A DNA stretch of 8,049 nucleotides from Candidatus Altimarinota bacterium (GCA_027062145.1 JAMOTX010000031.1:1-8049), one strand, 5' to 3'; shown: positions 1-7,632, numbered from the stretch's first letter. Translations and numbers: made by a program. Notes: generated by a model from the sequence alone, not told the origin.

Positions 1-34
1 GTTATTTCATTATTTAGCCATTAATTATATATTT

Positions 35-40
35 TATAAA
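35..40 (+). promoter_or_regulatory. Possible -10 element (TATAAA) upstream of pnp
   Basis: A TATAAA hexamer lies 16 nt before the pnp ATG. The leader is almost pure A/T, so such a match is weak evidence. No Shine-Dalgarno-like purine run precedes the ATG. Other TA-rich hexamers even closer to the start (around 46-53) could serve instead and would give a leaderless or nearly leaderless transcript. The window begins only 56 bases upstream, so a -35 element or an upstream cotranscribed gene cannot be excluded. Confidence 0.3.
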
Positions 41-56
41 TTAATCATATATATTT

Positions 57-2354
57 ATGATCGGATTATCGGATAAAAATGCTACTAGTATTATACCTCT
101 TAAAAAGAACTATAATTTCAATGGAAAAGAGTATTCTTTTGAAACTGGTAAATTAGGACTACTTACTAGTGGAGCTGTTACTATGGCTGATACTGAAGGT
201 AATATGCTTTTTACATCTGCAGGTTTTAAAACTGAATGATTAAATGAAAAAGCTGATTTTTTCCCACTTGTAGTAGATTTTCAAGAAAAATTTTATGCTA
301 CAGGTTTAATTGGTGGTAATAGATTTCAAAGAAGAGAAGGAAGACCTAGTGATAATGCTACTCTTACTGCAAGACTTATTGATAGACCTATTAGACCAAT
401 GTTTCCTAAATGAATCATTAATGATACTCAAATAATGTTAACAGTACTTTCAGCTACTGGTGAAAAAGATTTAGGTTCATGGGGTGTAACTTGTTCATCT
501 CTTGCTTTACTAATGACAGGAGCTCCTTTTGATGGTCCAGTTGCGGGTATTAAAGTTATTATGAATAGTGATGGAAGTTTTACTTCTGATCCTTCTACTG
601 AAGAAGAAGCTAATGCTAAATTAAATCTTGTTATTGCTGGTACGCTTGATGCTATTACTATGGTAGAAGCTGGAGCAAACGAAGTTCAAGATTCAGATAT
701 GCTAGCAGGTTTAGAATTTGCTCATAATATTGTAAAAGATATCTGTAATGCTCAATTAGATTTTATTAAAGATTATAAAGAACAATTTGGAATTGCTGAA
801 GTAACTGCTACTTTTAATAAACCAGATGAATCACTTTATGCTGTAGTTAAAGAATTTTTAACTGAGGATAAAATGGAAGTTCTTTATGAAAAAGGTAAAA
901 AAGAATTTCAAAAAGAATTAGATAAATTAGATATTGAAACTAGAGAATTTTTAACTACAAAAGGTCATATAGTTGATTCTTCTGCTGGAAGTGTATGAGA
1001 TTCTTGTACTGTTTCAGATATTGTTACTATTGATGCTAATGAAGTATGATCTCTTGTATATAAAAGAGTAAAAGAAGTAATGAGAAAGGGTATTTTAGAA
1101 AAAGGTAGAAGACTTGATGGTAGAGCAGTAAATGAAGTAAGAAGTATTATTTGAGAAACAGGATTACTACCTAGAACTCATGGTTCTGCATTATTTCAAA
1201 GAGGGATGACTCAAGCATTATCTGTTGCTACTTTAGGTGGTCCAGATGATAAATTATTATCACAATGAATGATGCCAGAATCTGAAAAAAGATATATTCA
1301 TCACTACAATTTCCCACCATATTCTGTATGAGAAGTTAGAATGATGAGAGGTGTTGGTAGAAGAGAAATTGGTCATGGAGCATTAGCTGAAAGAGCATTA
1401 GTTCCAGTTTTACCAGATGAAGCTGATTTTCCATATACTATGAGAGTAGTTTCTGAAATAACTACTTGTAATGGTTCATCTTCTATGGCTTCTGTTTGTG
1501 GATCAACTATGAGTCTTATGCAAGCATGAGTTCCTATAAAATCACCAGTTTCGGGGGTTGCTATGGGTATGATTTATGATGATGTTACATGAGATTATAA
1601 AATATTATCAGATATTCAAGCTCAAGAAGATTTTCTTTGAGATATGGATTTCAAACTTACAAGATCAAAAAATGGTATAACTGCACTTCAACTTGATGTA
1701 AAAATAAAAGGTCTTTCTATGAATATTTTCAAAGAAGCTTTTGCTCAAGGTAATGAGGCTACAGATTTTATTATGGGTAAAATGATGGAAATTATTTCTG
1801 AAACAAGTAAAGAATTATCTCCATATGCTCCACTTATAATGACTATGAAAGTTCCTGAAGATAAAATAAGAGTAATTATTGGTAAAGGTGGTGAAAATGT
1901 TCAAAGACTTGAAGCTGAATTTGGCGTAAAAGTATCTATCGCTGATGATGGAACTACTACATTAACTGCTGCTACACAAGAATGAGGTAAAAAAGCTATT
2001 GCTGATATTGAAAACCTACTATGGGTTCCAACTGTAGGGTATAAAGATACTTGAGTTGTAGTTAAAATTATTGAATGAGTTTGAGCAATTGTAGAATATA
2101 GAGGAAAACAATCAGGTATGATTCATATTTCTAAACTTTCTCCAGCTAGAATTTCAAATGTAGAAGATATTGTTAAATCATGAGATGAAGTTGAATTTGA
2201 AGTTATTCAAGTTGATTTAGCTAAATGAAGAGTTGGTTTACAAAGAAAACCAAGTGATGAAGAAGTAAAGAAATTCGAAGAAGATAAAAAGAGAAGAGAT
2301 GAAGAATATGCTAAGAAAAAAGCAGAAAGAGAAGCTAAAAAAGAAGAGAAATAA
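57..2354 (+). CDS. pnp: Polynucleotide phosphorylase (PNPase), TGA read as Gly
   Basis: Complete 765-residue 3'-5' exoribonuclease that uses phosphate to release nucleoside diphosphates, the core of bacterial mRNA decay. Domains in order: first RNase PH domain (residues about 15-160, with FFPL, FQRREGRPS and ARLIDRPIRP), a helical linker, second RNase PH domain (about 350-570, with GRRLDGR, LPRTHGSALF, RREIGHG, SEITTCNGSSSMASVCG and the catalytic GDMDFK near residue 529), a KH domain with the GKGG loop at 609-612, an S1 domain (about 661-732), and a Lys/Glu-rich C-terminal tail of about 30 residues. It is slightly longer than the usual 700-720 because of the tail and N-terminus. Sixteen in-frame TGA codons fall on family glycines. 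The ATG at 57 is chosen because an in-frame TAA lies at 42-44. No ribosome-binding site is visible. Glycine codons are mostly GGT/GGA, unlike the genes downstream. Identification is very secure; no gene in the visible 5' flank shows operon membership. Confidence 0.97.
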
Positions 2355-2381
2355 AAAAAGCAGATTTCATCTGCTTTTTTT
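2353..2381. terminator. Bidirectional intrinsic terminator between convergent pnp and response regulator
   Basis: A seven-A run, the arm GCAGAT (2360-2365), a TTC loop, the arm ATCTGC (2369-2374) and a seven-T run form a GC-containing hairpin with a U-tract on either strand. It starts inside the pnp TAA (2352-2354) and ends inside the stop codon of the minus-strand gene (2380-2382), so it can end transcription of both genes with no spare sequence. Confidence 0.9.
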
Positions 2382-3048
2382 ATTTCTCTAAAATATATCA
2401 TTCATTGATAATTGTTTTTAATTTAAATTCTTTTCATAATTTTTTTCTTATTTTAGAAATAGCTACATTAATAGTATTATCTGAAACGTTTATTAAATCA
2501 TTTGCTCACCAAACTGAATTAATTATATCTATTTTTTTAAGTATTTTTCAAATATTAAATAAAAAATATTTAATTAATTTTAACTCAATAGATGTTAAAT
2601 TTAATTTTTCTCATTTTTTATAAACAGAAGAAGTTGAAATATTATAATTGATATCTTCATATGCTATATTTGAGTTTAAGCTTACTTTATAACTTCTTCT
2701 TAATAAAGCTCTAATTCTAGCAATTAATTCTTCTGATGTAAAAGGTTTAGTTAAATAATCATCTGCTCATAAATCTAATCAATAAATTTTTTTTTCAGGA
2801 TCTGAATATCATGAAATTATAATTATAGGAGTATCTATATCTTTATTATTTCTCAATAATTTAATAATATCAAATCAACTTCAGTCTATTAATCAAATAT
2901 CTATTATAAATAGATCTGTTTTTTTATATGGTTCTTTTTTGAAATCTTTATAAGAGTTTAATATATATGTATTAAATCAATTTTTTATTAATTTTTTTGA
3001 TATATTAGATGATAATACTTTTTCATCTTCTATTATTGTAATATGCAT
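2380..3048 (-). CDS. OmpR/PhoB-family response regulator (first of two)
   Basis: 222-residue two-component response regulator: an N-terminal phosphoacceptor receiver (residues 1-115) joined to a C-terminal winged-helix DNA-binding domain (about 128-222). Receiver landmarks are all present: acidic pair E7-D8, phosphorylatable D50 in LFIIDIGLIDG, S79 at the Thr/Ser switch position (IIIISG) and invariant K101 in LTKPF. The output domain has NLTSIELKLIKYF, the recognition-helix region NVSDNTINVAISKIRKKLG and the wing ending NEGYILEK, typical of OmpR/PhoB. All 12 glycines are TGA. The start ATG at 3046-3048 gives the standard seven-residue lead to the acidic pair; no Shine-Dalgarno is visible. It is transcribed divergently from the zinc-ribbon/GNAT-like gene and converges on pnp. 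The only kinase seen is the membrane sensor on the other strand, so partnership with it is inference. The control region at 3049-3252 is its likely autoregulatory target. Confidence 0.93.
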
Positions 3049-3125
3049 GGTGTTATTTATTAGTTTAAATACTTATATATTTTTTCTTATAAATTTATAT
3101 CATAATATTTATTTTATAAGAATTG

Positions 3126-3141
3126 TAAAATAGCTATTTTA
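3126..3141. promoter_or_regulatory. 16-bp perfect palindrome TAAAATAGCTATTTTA in divergent control region
   Basis: Self-complementary 16-mer with a GC-containing centre (TAGCTA), lying 78 bp upstream of the minus-strand regulator start and 112 bp upstream of the plus-strand gene start. This may be an operator for a dimeric regulator in the shared intergenic region. It is too short and too A/T-rich to be called a terminator. Function is inferred from position and symmetry only. Confidence 0.4.
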
Positions 3142-3176
3142 TATAGTATATTTGTATGACCTTAAATCTATGTTAA

Positions 3177-3192
3177 ATTTTAGTGCTAAAAT
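3177..3192. promoter_or_regulatory. Palindrome ATTTTAG-TG-CTAAAAT in divergent control region
   Basis: Two perfect 7-bp inverted arms separated by 2 bp. It shares the TAG/CTA core of the palindrome at 3126-3141, with centres 51 bp apart, and abuts the TGTAAC direct repeat. Likely an operator half of the control region for the divergent genes. The binding protein is unknown. Confidence 0.4.
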
Positions 3193-3208
3193 GTAACTAA
3201 TTTGTAAC
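3192..3208 (+). promoter_or_regulatory. Tandem TGTAAC direct repeat with 11-bp period (candidate OmpR/PhoB-type site)
   Basis: TGTAAC occurs at 3192-3197 and again at 3203-3208, exactly 11 bp start to start. A degenerate copy, TGTTAA, lies at 3171-3176, 21 bp upstream of the first. OmpR/PhoB-family regulators are known to bind head-to-tail on direct repeats of about 10-11 bp, and two such regulators are encoded in this window. The pair is centred about 53 bp before the start of the zinc-ribbon/GNAT-like gene, a reasonable activator position if that transcript is leaderless. The site assignment is inference. Confidence 0.45.
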
Positions 3209-3252
3209 AATTATTTTTTATTATCTTACTGTTTATTTATTAAATAGTAATA

Positions 3253-4098
3253 ATGAAGAATAATATTATAAAATCTGTTAGTATTGAAGAGTTATCAGGC
3301 AATAATTTTAAAGAAATAGCTGAAATCGAAAAAGATATGTGGGCATATTGAATATGAGAATATGTTAAGTGTGATAATTGTAATTCTATTTATTCAAAAA
3401 ATGATATTTATTGAGATTTAGAATATGAAATAAAAATAAAAACTGTAACTGAAATTGAAAATATTTTATGAAATGATTCAATCTTGTGTAAAAAATGTAG
3501 TTCTTCAACAAATTTTATATATGATATTGATGAAAATTTAATAGAAATTAAAAAAAGGTTATTTGAAAGTAAGCAATCATTTATTTCAATTTTATATAAT
3601 AATGATAACTGAGATATAAATTGATTTATTGATTGATATGTTGATTATTTTAATAATATTTATGAAAGAGAATTGAAATACCATTATGATATAATATGAA
3701 AAAAAGAATTAAAAAGATTTATAGAAAAAAATATTTGAAATAATTTACCTGAAAATATATTTTCATTTTCTTCAATGTGAACAAAAGAAAAATATAAAAA
3801 TTTCTATATTTTATTTGAGATGATAAAATATTTTTTTTCAATGATACCAAATAGTTTGGATAATGTATTGTGATTAACTGAATTAGATTCATGATGAAGT
3901 TTAAATTCTATATATGCAGTTTTATGAGCAAAAAAAATAGATATTAATTGAATAATTAATAATACTAATCTAAATTATAATAGTTGATTATTTTATCATA
4001 AATGAGTTGTAGCTGATTATAAAAAAAGTTTTTCTTTAGATATAAGAACTTTTTTAAAAAAATATAAATCAAGTATGGAAAAAATATTAGTTGATTAA
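3253..4098 (+). CDS. Zinc-ribbon protein with GNAT-like C-terminal half, function unknown
   Basis: 281-residue soluble protein that I cannot assign to a named family with certainty. Two CxxC knuckles (C40-C43 and C79-C82, the first after MWAYGIGEYVKC) look like a treble-clef or zinc-ribbon metal site split by a 35-residue insert. The second half resembles a GNAT acyltransferase fold: a strand-turn GDINGFIDGYVDYF (120-133), a middle stretch SSMGTKEKYKNFYILFEMIK, and a late GLTELDSGGSLNSIYAVLGAKK (207-228), where acetyltransferases often carry a neighbour-rich helix ending in xxGAxx. Catalytic activity is not shown by the sequence. Of 18 glycines 17 are TGA and one GGC. The ATG at 3253 is the only sensible start, as an in-frame TAA lies at 3241-3243; no Shine-Dalgarno. 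It sits alone between the divergent control region and a hairpin, directly before the sensor kinase gene, so a role in or under the control of that signalling system is plausible but unproven. Confidence 0.75.
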
Positions 4099-4107
4099 TC
4101 TAATAAT

Positions 4108-4131
4108 AATATACTATTAGAGTAGTATATT
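4108..4131 (+). terminator. Hairpin after the zinc-ribbon/GNAT-like gene, overlapping the kinase promoter
   Basis: Perfect 9-bp arms AATATACTA (4108-4116) and TAGTATATT (4123-4131) enclose a TTAGAG loop and run into a short T stretch, 10 nt after the stop codon. The U-tract is short and is followed by the TATAAT of the next gene, so termination may be partial. The same inverted repeat could instead act as an operator at the kinase promoter. Confidence 0.5.
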
Positions 4132-4132
4132 T

Positions 4133-4138
4133 TATAAT
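4133..4138 (+). promoter_or_regulatory. -10 element TATAAT of the histidine kinase gene (leaderless start)
   Basis: A perfect TATAAT ends 9 nt before the kinase ATG at 4148. With the normal 6-9 nt spacing from -10 to transcription start, the mRNA would begin at or within a few bases of the AUG, leaving no room for a Shine-Dalgarno. Background A/T richness lowers confidence. Confidence 0.55.
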
Positions 4139-4147
4139 ACTTTTTTT

Positions 4148-6237
4148 ATGAGTTTTTATATAATTTTATATTTAATAATTATATCACTTTCATTTTTTGT
4201 ATGATATATAGTTTTTAAAAAATACACTAATACAAGTGGATTATTTTTTTTAATTTTTTTTATATCTGGTTTTTACTTTATTTTCTTACGTTTTTTTCAA
4301 CATCAAATGTAGATTTATTATTATTATATTCAAAGTTAGCATTTTGAATATCAATTATTTGATTATACAGTTTTTTGATTTTTATATTATTTTTTAAAAA
4401 GAAAAAAGAAAAATTATTCAATTTTGTAAGTGTTATTTCTTTTGTAATTTTTTGAATTTTATTATATTTATATGTTAATACATCATATATTATCAGTGAT
4501 ATGTATTTTGATGTTATTAAATGAGATTATTATGAAAAACAATGATTTTTTTATAATATACATATTGTTTTAAGTTTATTATTCTTTCCTTTATTGTTTA
4601 TATTTTCATATTTAAAGCTTAAAACTTTAACTTATATAAATAAAGAAAGGTTAAAATATATATTGTTTTGAATAATTATATTTATATGATTATGATTATT
4701 ATTTCAATTAATTCTACCTATTTTTGATATATATTTATTTGAGAAATGAGCTATTTTATTTGTTTTACCATTCTTATTTTTTTCGTGGTATTCGATTTCT
4801 AAATATAATTTTATTGATTATAAATTTAGAACTGCTGAGATAATAGTTTTTTTATTATCTTGAATATGAACGATAATAATTTTCATTTTATTTAAAAACT
4901 ATTATTTATTAATATCTAAAGATTTTTCAGTTTTTTGGGGGATTAATAATAATTTTTCATATGTAGATTTGATTTTTTGAATAATTATTTTTTCATTTTT
5001 AAAATATTTTTTATGAAAAGTTATATCTTGAAATAATGAATATAATCAATTTATTTGAAGATTAAATAAGTTAAAGGAAAAAATACCTTTTATTAATAAT
5101 ATAGATAATTTAAATTCATTTTTAGTTAAGGAAGCTTATTATCAGTTTAAAGTTAATCATATTAAAATAAATTTAAATATTGATATTGATAGTGAAATAT
5201 ATTATTACTTTAATAAAAATTTTAATACTGATATATTTATTAATGATATAGTCTTTATAGAAGAAAATAAAAATAAATTTAATAAAGAAAAAATATTAAA
5301 ACAAATTAATAAAAAGATTCATATAATATTTCCAATGTTTAATAATAATTGAACTTTAATATGAGTTTTTGAAATATGAAATAAACCATTAAAAGAACAA
5401 TATTATTTAGAAGAAATAAATATAATAAAAGATTTTGTTTGATTTCTTATAGGACATTTAAAGTATATAGATATTTATTCTGAGATTAATGATTTAAATA
5501 TAAATCTTGATAAAAAAGTTGATGAAAAAACTATTGAATATAATAATTTAATTAGTAAGCAAAGAGAGTTTATATCAATGTCATCTCATGAAATAAAAAC
5601 TCCTGTATTATCAGCTTCATTACAAGTTGAAAATATTTTAGATGATATTGAAATTTGAAATTATAATAAAAAATATTTAATAGATGAAATAGTTATATTA
5701 AAAGATCAGATTTTTAAAATTTCTGATTTAGTAAAAAATATTTTCACAGTTCAAAAGTATGATATAAAAGAGGTATGATTATATTTAGAAAAAGTAAAAT
5801 TAGATGATATTATTATAGGTGAATATGATATATTAACTAGGATATTTCCAGATATAAACTTTGATATTAATATTTCAAAAAAAATATGATTTATAGATAT
5901 AGATAAAATTCAATTTACTCAGGTGATTTCAAATTTACTTAATAATGCTATTAAATTTGTAAATATAAATAATCCAAAAATTTTAATTAAAGCGAATATA
6001 AAAAAAGATTTTCTTTCTATTACTATTGATGATAATTGAATATGATTTAATGATTGAAATGAGAAAAATATTTTTGATAAATATTCAACATGAAAATGAA
6101 TGACATGTTGAATTTGAATGTGATTATATCTTTGTAAAAAAATAGTAGAATTACATTGATGAAAAATATCTGCTAATAAATCAAAGAAATTATGATGAGC
6201 AAATTTTGAAATATTATTACCAAATAATAATAAATAA
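4148..6237 (+). CDS. Membrane sensor histidine kinase (7TM-type, GAF-like, HisKA, HATPase_c) with one frame shift near the N-terminus
   Basis: Sensor kinase that should autophosphorylate on His and pass phosphate to a response regulator. Read with a -1 shift at 4291-4297 it is 696 residues. About nine hydrophobic segments fill residues 1-300 and resemble the 7TM N-terminal region of histidine kinases plus two further spans. A GAF-like domain follows (about 310-437, IIFPMFNNNGTLIGVFEIG), then a coiled linker, HisKA with H481 in SMSSHEIKTPV, and HATPase_c with the N box QVISNLLNNAIKF (near 596), DNGIGF (629-634) and the lid GKGMTCGIGMG (649-659). All catalytic motifs are intact. TGA encodes 35 of 40 glycines. 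The ATG at 4148 opens a frame that hits TAG at 4310-4312; the main frame is open from 4231. Homology favours joining the two frames between FYFIFLRFF and STSNVDLLLLYSKLAF. It may be a programmed slip, a sequencing homopolymer error, or a real mutation; initiation at an internal ATG at 4501 would lose several membrane spans. Likely partner: the regulator 62 bp downstream. Confidence 0.9.
4291..4297 (+). other. Slippery heptamer T TTT TTT at the kinase frame break
   Basis: In the frame opened by ATG 4148 the codons read CGT TTT TTT CAA, so the seven T's fall exactly as X XXY YYZ, the geometry of -1 frameshift sites. Slipping back one base gives TCA ACA TCA and enters the long downstream frame; without slipping, TAG follows 13 bases after the heptamer. 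Two eight-T runs at 4244-4251 and 4254-4261 lie in the same overlap, so the shift could occur there too. No strong stem-loop or pseudoknot is evident just downstream. Confidence 0.6.
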
Positions 6238-6253
6238 TATAAATAGGTTTTTA

Positions 6254-6295
6254 AAAAATAAGATATAAAATATTAATATTTTATATCTTATTTTT
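6254..6295. terminator. Perfect 42-bp palindrome after the kinase gene
   Basis: Every base from 6254 to 6295 pairs with its mirror around the 6274/6275 centre, including a G-C pair at 6262/6287; the right arm ends in five T's and the left begins with five A's. It starts 16 nt after the kinase stop and ends 4 nt before the presumed start of the next gene. It would work as an A/U-only-type terminator in either direction. The absence of any mismatch and its placement against the next start also fit an operator or a structure controlling expression of the downstream regulator. Confidence 0.65.
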
Positions 6296-6299
6296 ATAT

Positions 6300-6992
6300 A
6301 TAAATTTATTAATAATTGAGGATGACATATTTTTATCTGAAAAAATTAAAATTATTTTTAATAAAAAACAAACATTTAATTTAATAACTCAAATTAATTC
6401 ATTCGAAGAATTTTTGAATAAATATTATATAATAGATATTTATGATGTTGTTTTAGTGGATATATTATTATGAAATAGTAAAAAAAACTGAATAGATATA
6501 ATACATAAAATACGTTCTAAAAACAAAAAAATTCCAATTGTTATTATTAGCTGATTAAATGATATTAAATGGTTAAGATTGGCATTTAATGCGTGAGCTA
6601 ATGATTATATATGTAAACCATTTAGAATTATTGAGCTTGAAATTAGAATTTTAAAATGGTTTAATAAATATTTGTTATTGTATTCTTCAAATAATAAAAA
6701 AATACTTAAATATAATTGATTAGAATATTGTTTTTATAATAATTCATTTATTATGTATAATAATAAATTAAAATTATCTAAAACTAATAAATATATTTTG
6801 CTTTTATTTATTTCACAAAATGAAAAATTATTAACTGAAATTTATTTAATTGAAAAAATATGGTGAGATTCAAATATAGTTGATAGAAATTTAAGAGTCA
6901 CTATTAGTAGATTAAAAAAATGATTATGAGTTTATTGAATTGATAATTGGATTCAAAATATTAGATGAGAATGATATATATTTAAAAAATAG
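6300..6992 (+). CDS. OmpR/PhoB-family response regulator (second), apparent ATA start
   Basis: 230-residue response regulator with a receiver (1-120) and winged-helix output domain (about 140-230). Receiver residues are all present: E7-D8-D9, phosphoacceptor D54 in VVLVDILLG, S84 in VIISG and K106 in YICKPF. The DNA-binding domain carries KLSKTNKYILLLF, IEKIWGD, DRNLRVTISRLKKGLG and the wing RGEGYIFKK. All 11 glycines are TGA. The start is odd: the frame opens after TAA at 6252-6254, and no ATG, GTG or TTG occurs in frame until TTG at 6414, which would delete a third of the receiver. ATA at 6300 lies exactly where the ATG of the other regulator lies relative to the acidic pair, so ATA (or a base error for ATG) is the likely start. 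The gene follows the kinase by 62 bp, across a perfect palindrome, and is its most likely partner. Its one CGT codon (in IHKIRSKNK) is a rare non-AGA arginine. Confidence 0.88.
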
Positions 6993-7045
6993 TATAAATT
7001 TTTTTATTTTTAATATATATGTTATTATATTAATATATTATTAAA

Positions 7046-7051
7046 TATAAT
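7046..7051 (+). promoter_or_regulatory. -10 element TATAAT of the CYTH gene (leaderless start)
   Basis: A perfect TATAAT ends 5 nt before the ATG at 7057, which would put the transcription start on or just inside the start codon. The 64-bp gap between the regulator stop and this ATG is otherwise A/T sequence with no clear -35 element and no ribosome-binding site. Confidence 0.5.
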
Positions 7052-7056
7052 TAAAT

Positions 7057-7632
7057 ATGTTAGAAAAAGAAATCAAAATATTAGATATTGATATTAAATT
7101 ATTAGTAGAAAAATTGGAAAAATTATGAGCTGAAAAGACTTTTGAATGATATATTCATGATGTTTATTATGATTTTCATGATGAAGATACTGATGAGTTA
7201 AAAATGGAAGAAAATAAAAGACTTTTTAGAGTAAGACAAAAATGAAATATTCATATGTATACTATTAAAAGAAAAAGAAATAAAAAGAAAGATGGTTGAG
7301 AAAATTGAGTTAAAATAGCTGATGAATGAGAAAGAGAAATAACTGATGTTGAAAGTTTTAAAAAAGTATTAGAAAAATACTGAATGAAAGAAACTAGAGA
7401 AAAGAAAAAATATAGAATTTCTTATGCTTTAGATTGATGTGAATTTGATATTGATGATTATTTAATGTGAGATGATAAAAATATTATTCCACCACTTTTA
7501 GAAATAGAAGCTCATACTAGTGAAGAATTATTTGAATGGGTTAAAAAATTAGATTTAAATAATAATCAAATCGAAACATGGGGAAGTAGAAAATTGTTTG
7601 CTCATTATGGGATTGAATACTCATGGTTATAA
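7057..7632 (+). CDS. CYTH-domain protein (CyaB/ThTPase-like triphosphate tunnel enzyme)
   Basis: 191-residue protein of the CYTH superfamily, whose members fold into a beta-barrel tunnel that binds triphosphates with metal ions (class IV adenylate cyclase, thiamine triphosphatase, inorganic tripolyphosphatase). The signature ExExK is at the N-terminus (E3, E5, K7 in LEKEIKI). Basic and acidic pairs line the later strands: R58-V-R60, K71-R-K73, E92-R-E94, K118-Y-R120, D131-I-D133, and the C-terminal E149-I-E151 of LLEIEA. Length is normal for the CyaB-like branch. Most CYTH proteins in small genomes are probably phosphohydrolases rather than cyclases; the substrate cannot be read from the sequence. 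The ATG at 7057 places the ExExK motif at the usual distance from the start. Glycine codons: nine TGA and three GGN. It stands alone between the regulator and a convergent murG-like gene, with its own TATAAT and a terminator. Confidence 0.9.

Noticed and set aside
1341..1529. Short open frame treated as a separate gene
   Set aside because: It is simply a segment of pnp in the pnp frame between TGA codons, carrying part of the second RNase PH domain.
57..2354. Reading the region as a broken pnp pseudogene with many TGA stops
   Set aside because: Every in-frame TGA in this gene replaces a glycine, mostly conserved ones, and the frame has no TAA or TAG until 2352; the gene is intact under TGA = Gly.
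2207..2401. Open frame on the minus strand antisense to the pnp 3' end
   Set aside because: Low-complexity Ser/Leu/Phe shadow of the Lys/Glu-rich pnp tail and terminator; no domain or start signal.
2405..2623. Plus-strand open frame of 72 codons
   Set aside because: Lies entirely antisense to the winged-helix domain of the minus-strand response regulator, which has clear homology.
3086..3120. Inverted repeat CTTATAAA/TTTATAAG with 19-nt spacing
   Set aside because: Arms are nearly all A/T in a region of the same composition; expected by chance and without further support.
3049..3252. A small gene or regulatory RNA in the divergent intergenic region
   Set aside because: No frame with coding character and no hairpin with a T-run terminator was found; the palindromes fit operators better.
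6322..6324. ATG after GAGG at 6318-6321 as the start of the second regulator
   Set aside because: The Shine-Dalgarno-like GAGG and the ATG lie within the codons for the conserved acidic Glu-Asp-Asp and in another frame; that frame gives only a short Lys-rich peptide.
57..7632. TGA = Trp (Mycoplasma/Spiroplasma code)
   Set aside because: Would place Trp at invariant glycines of PNPase, the kinase ATP lid, receiver domains and MurG, while TGG already serves at Trp positions.
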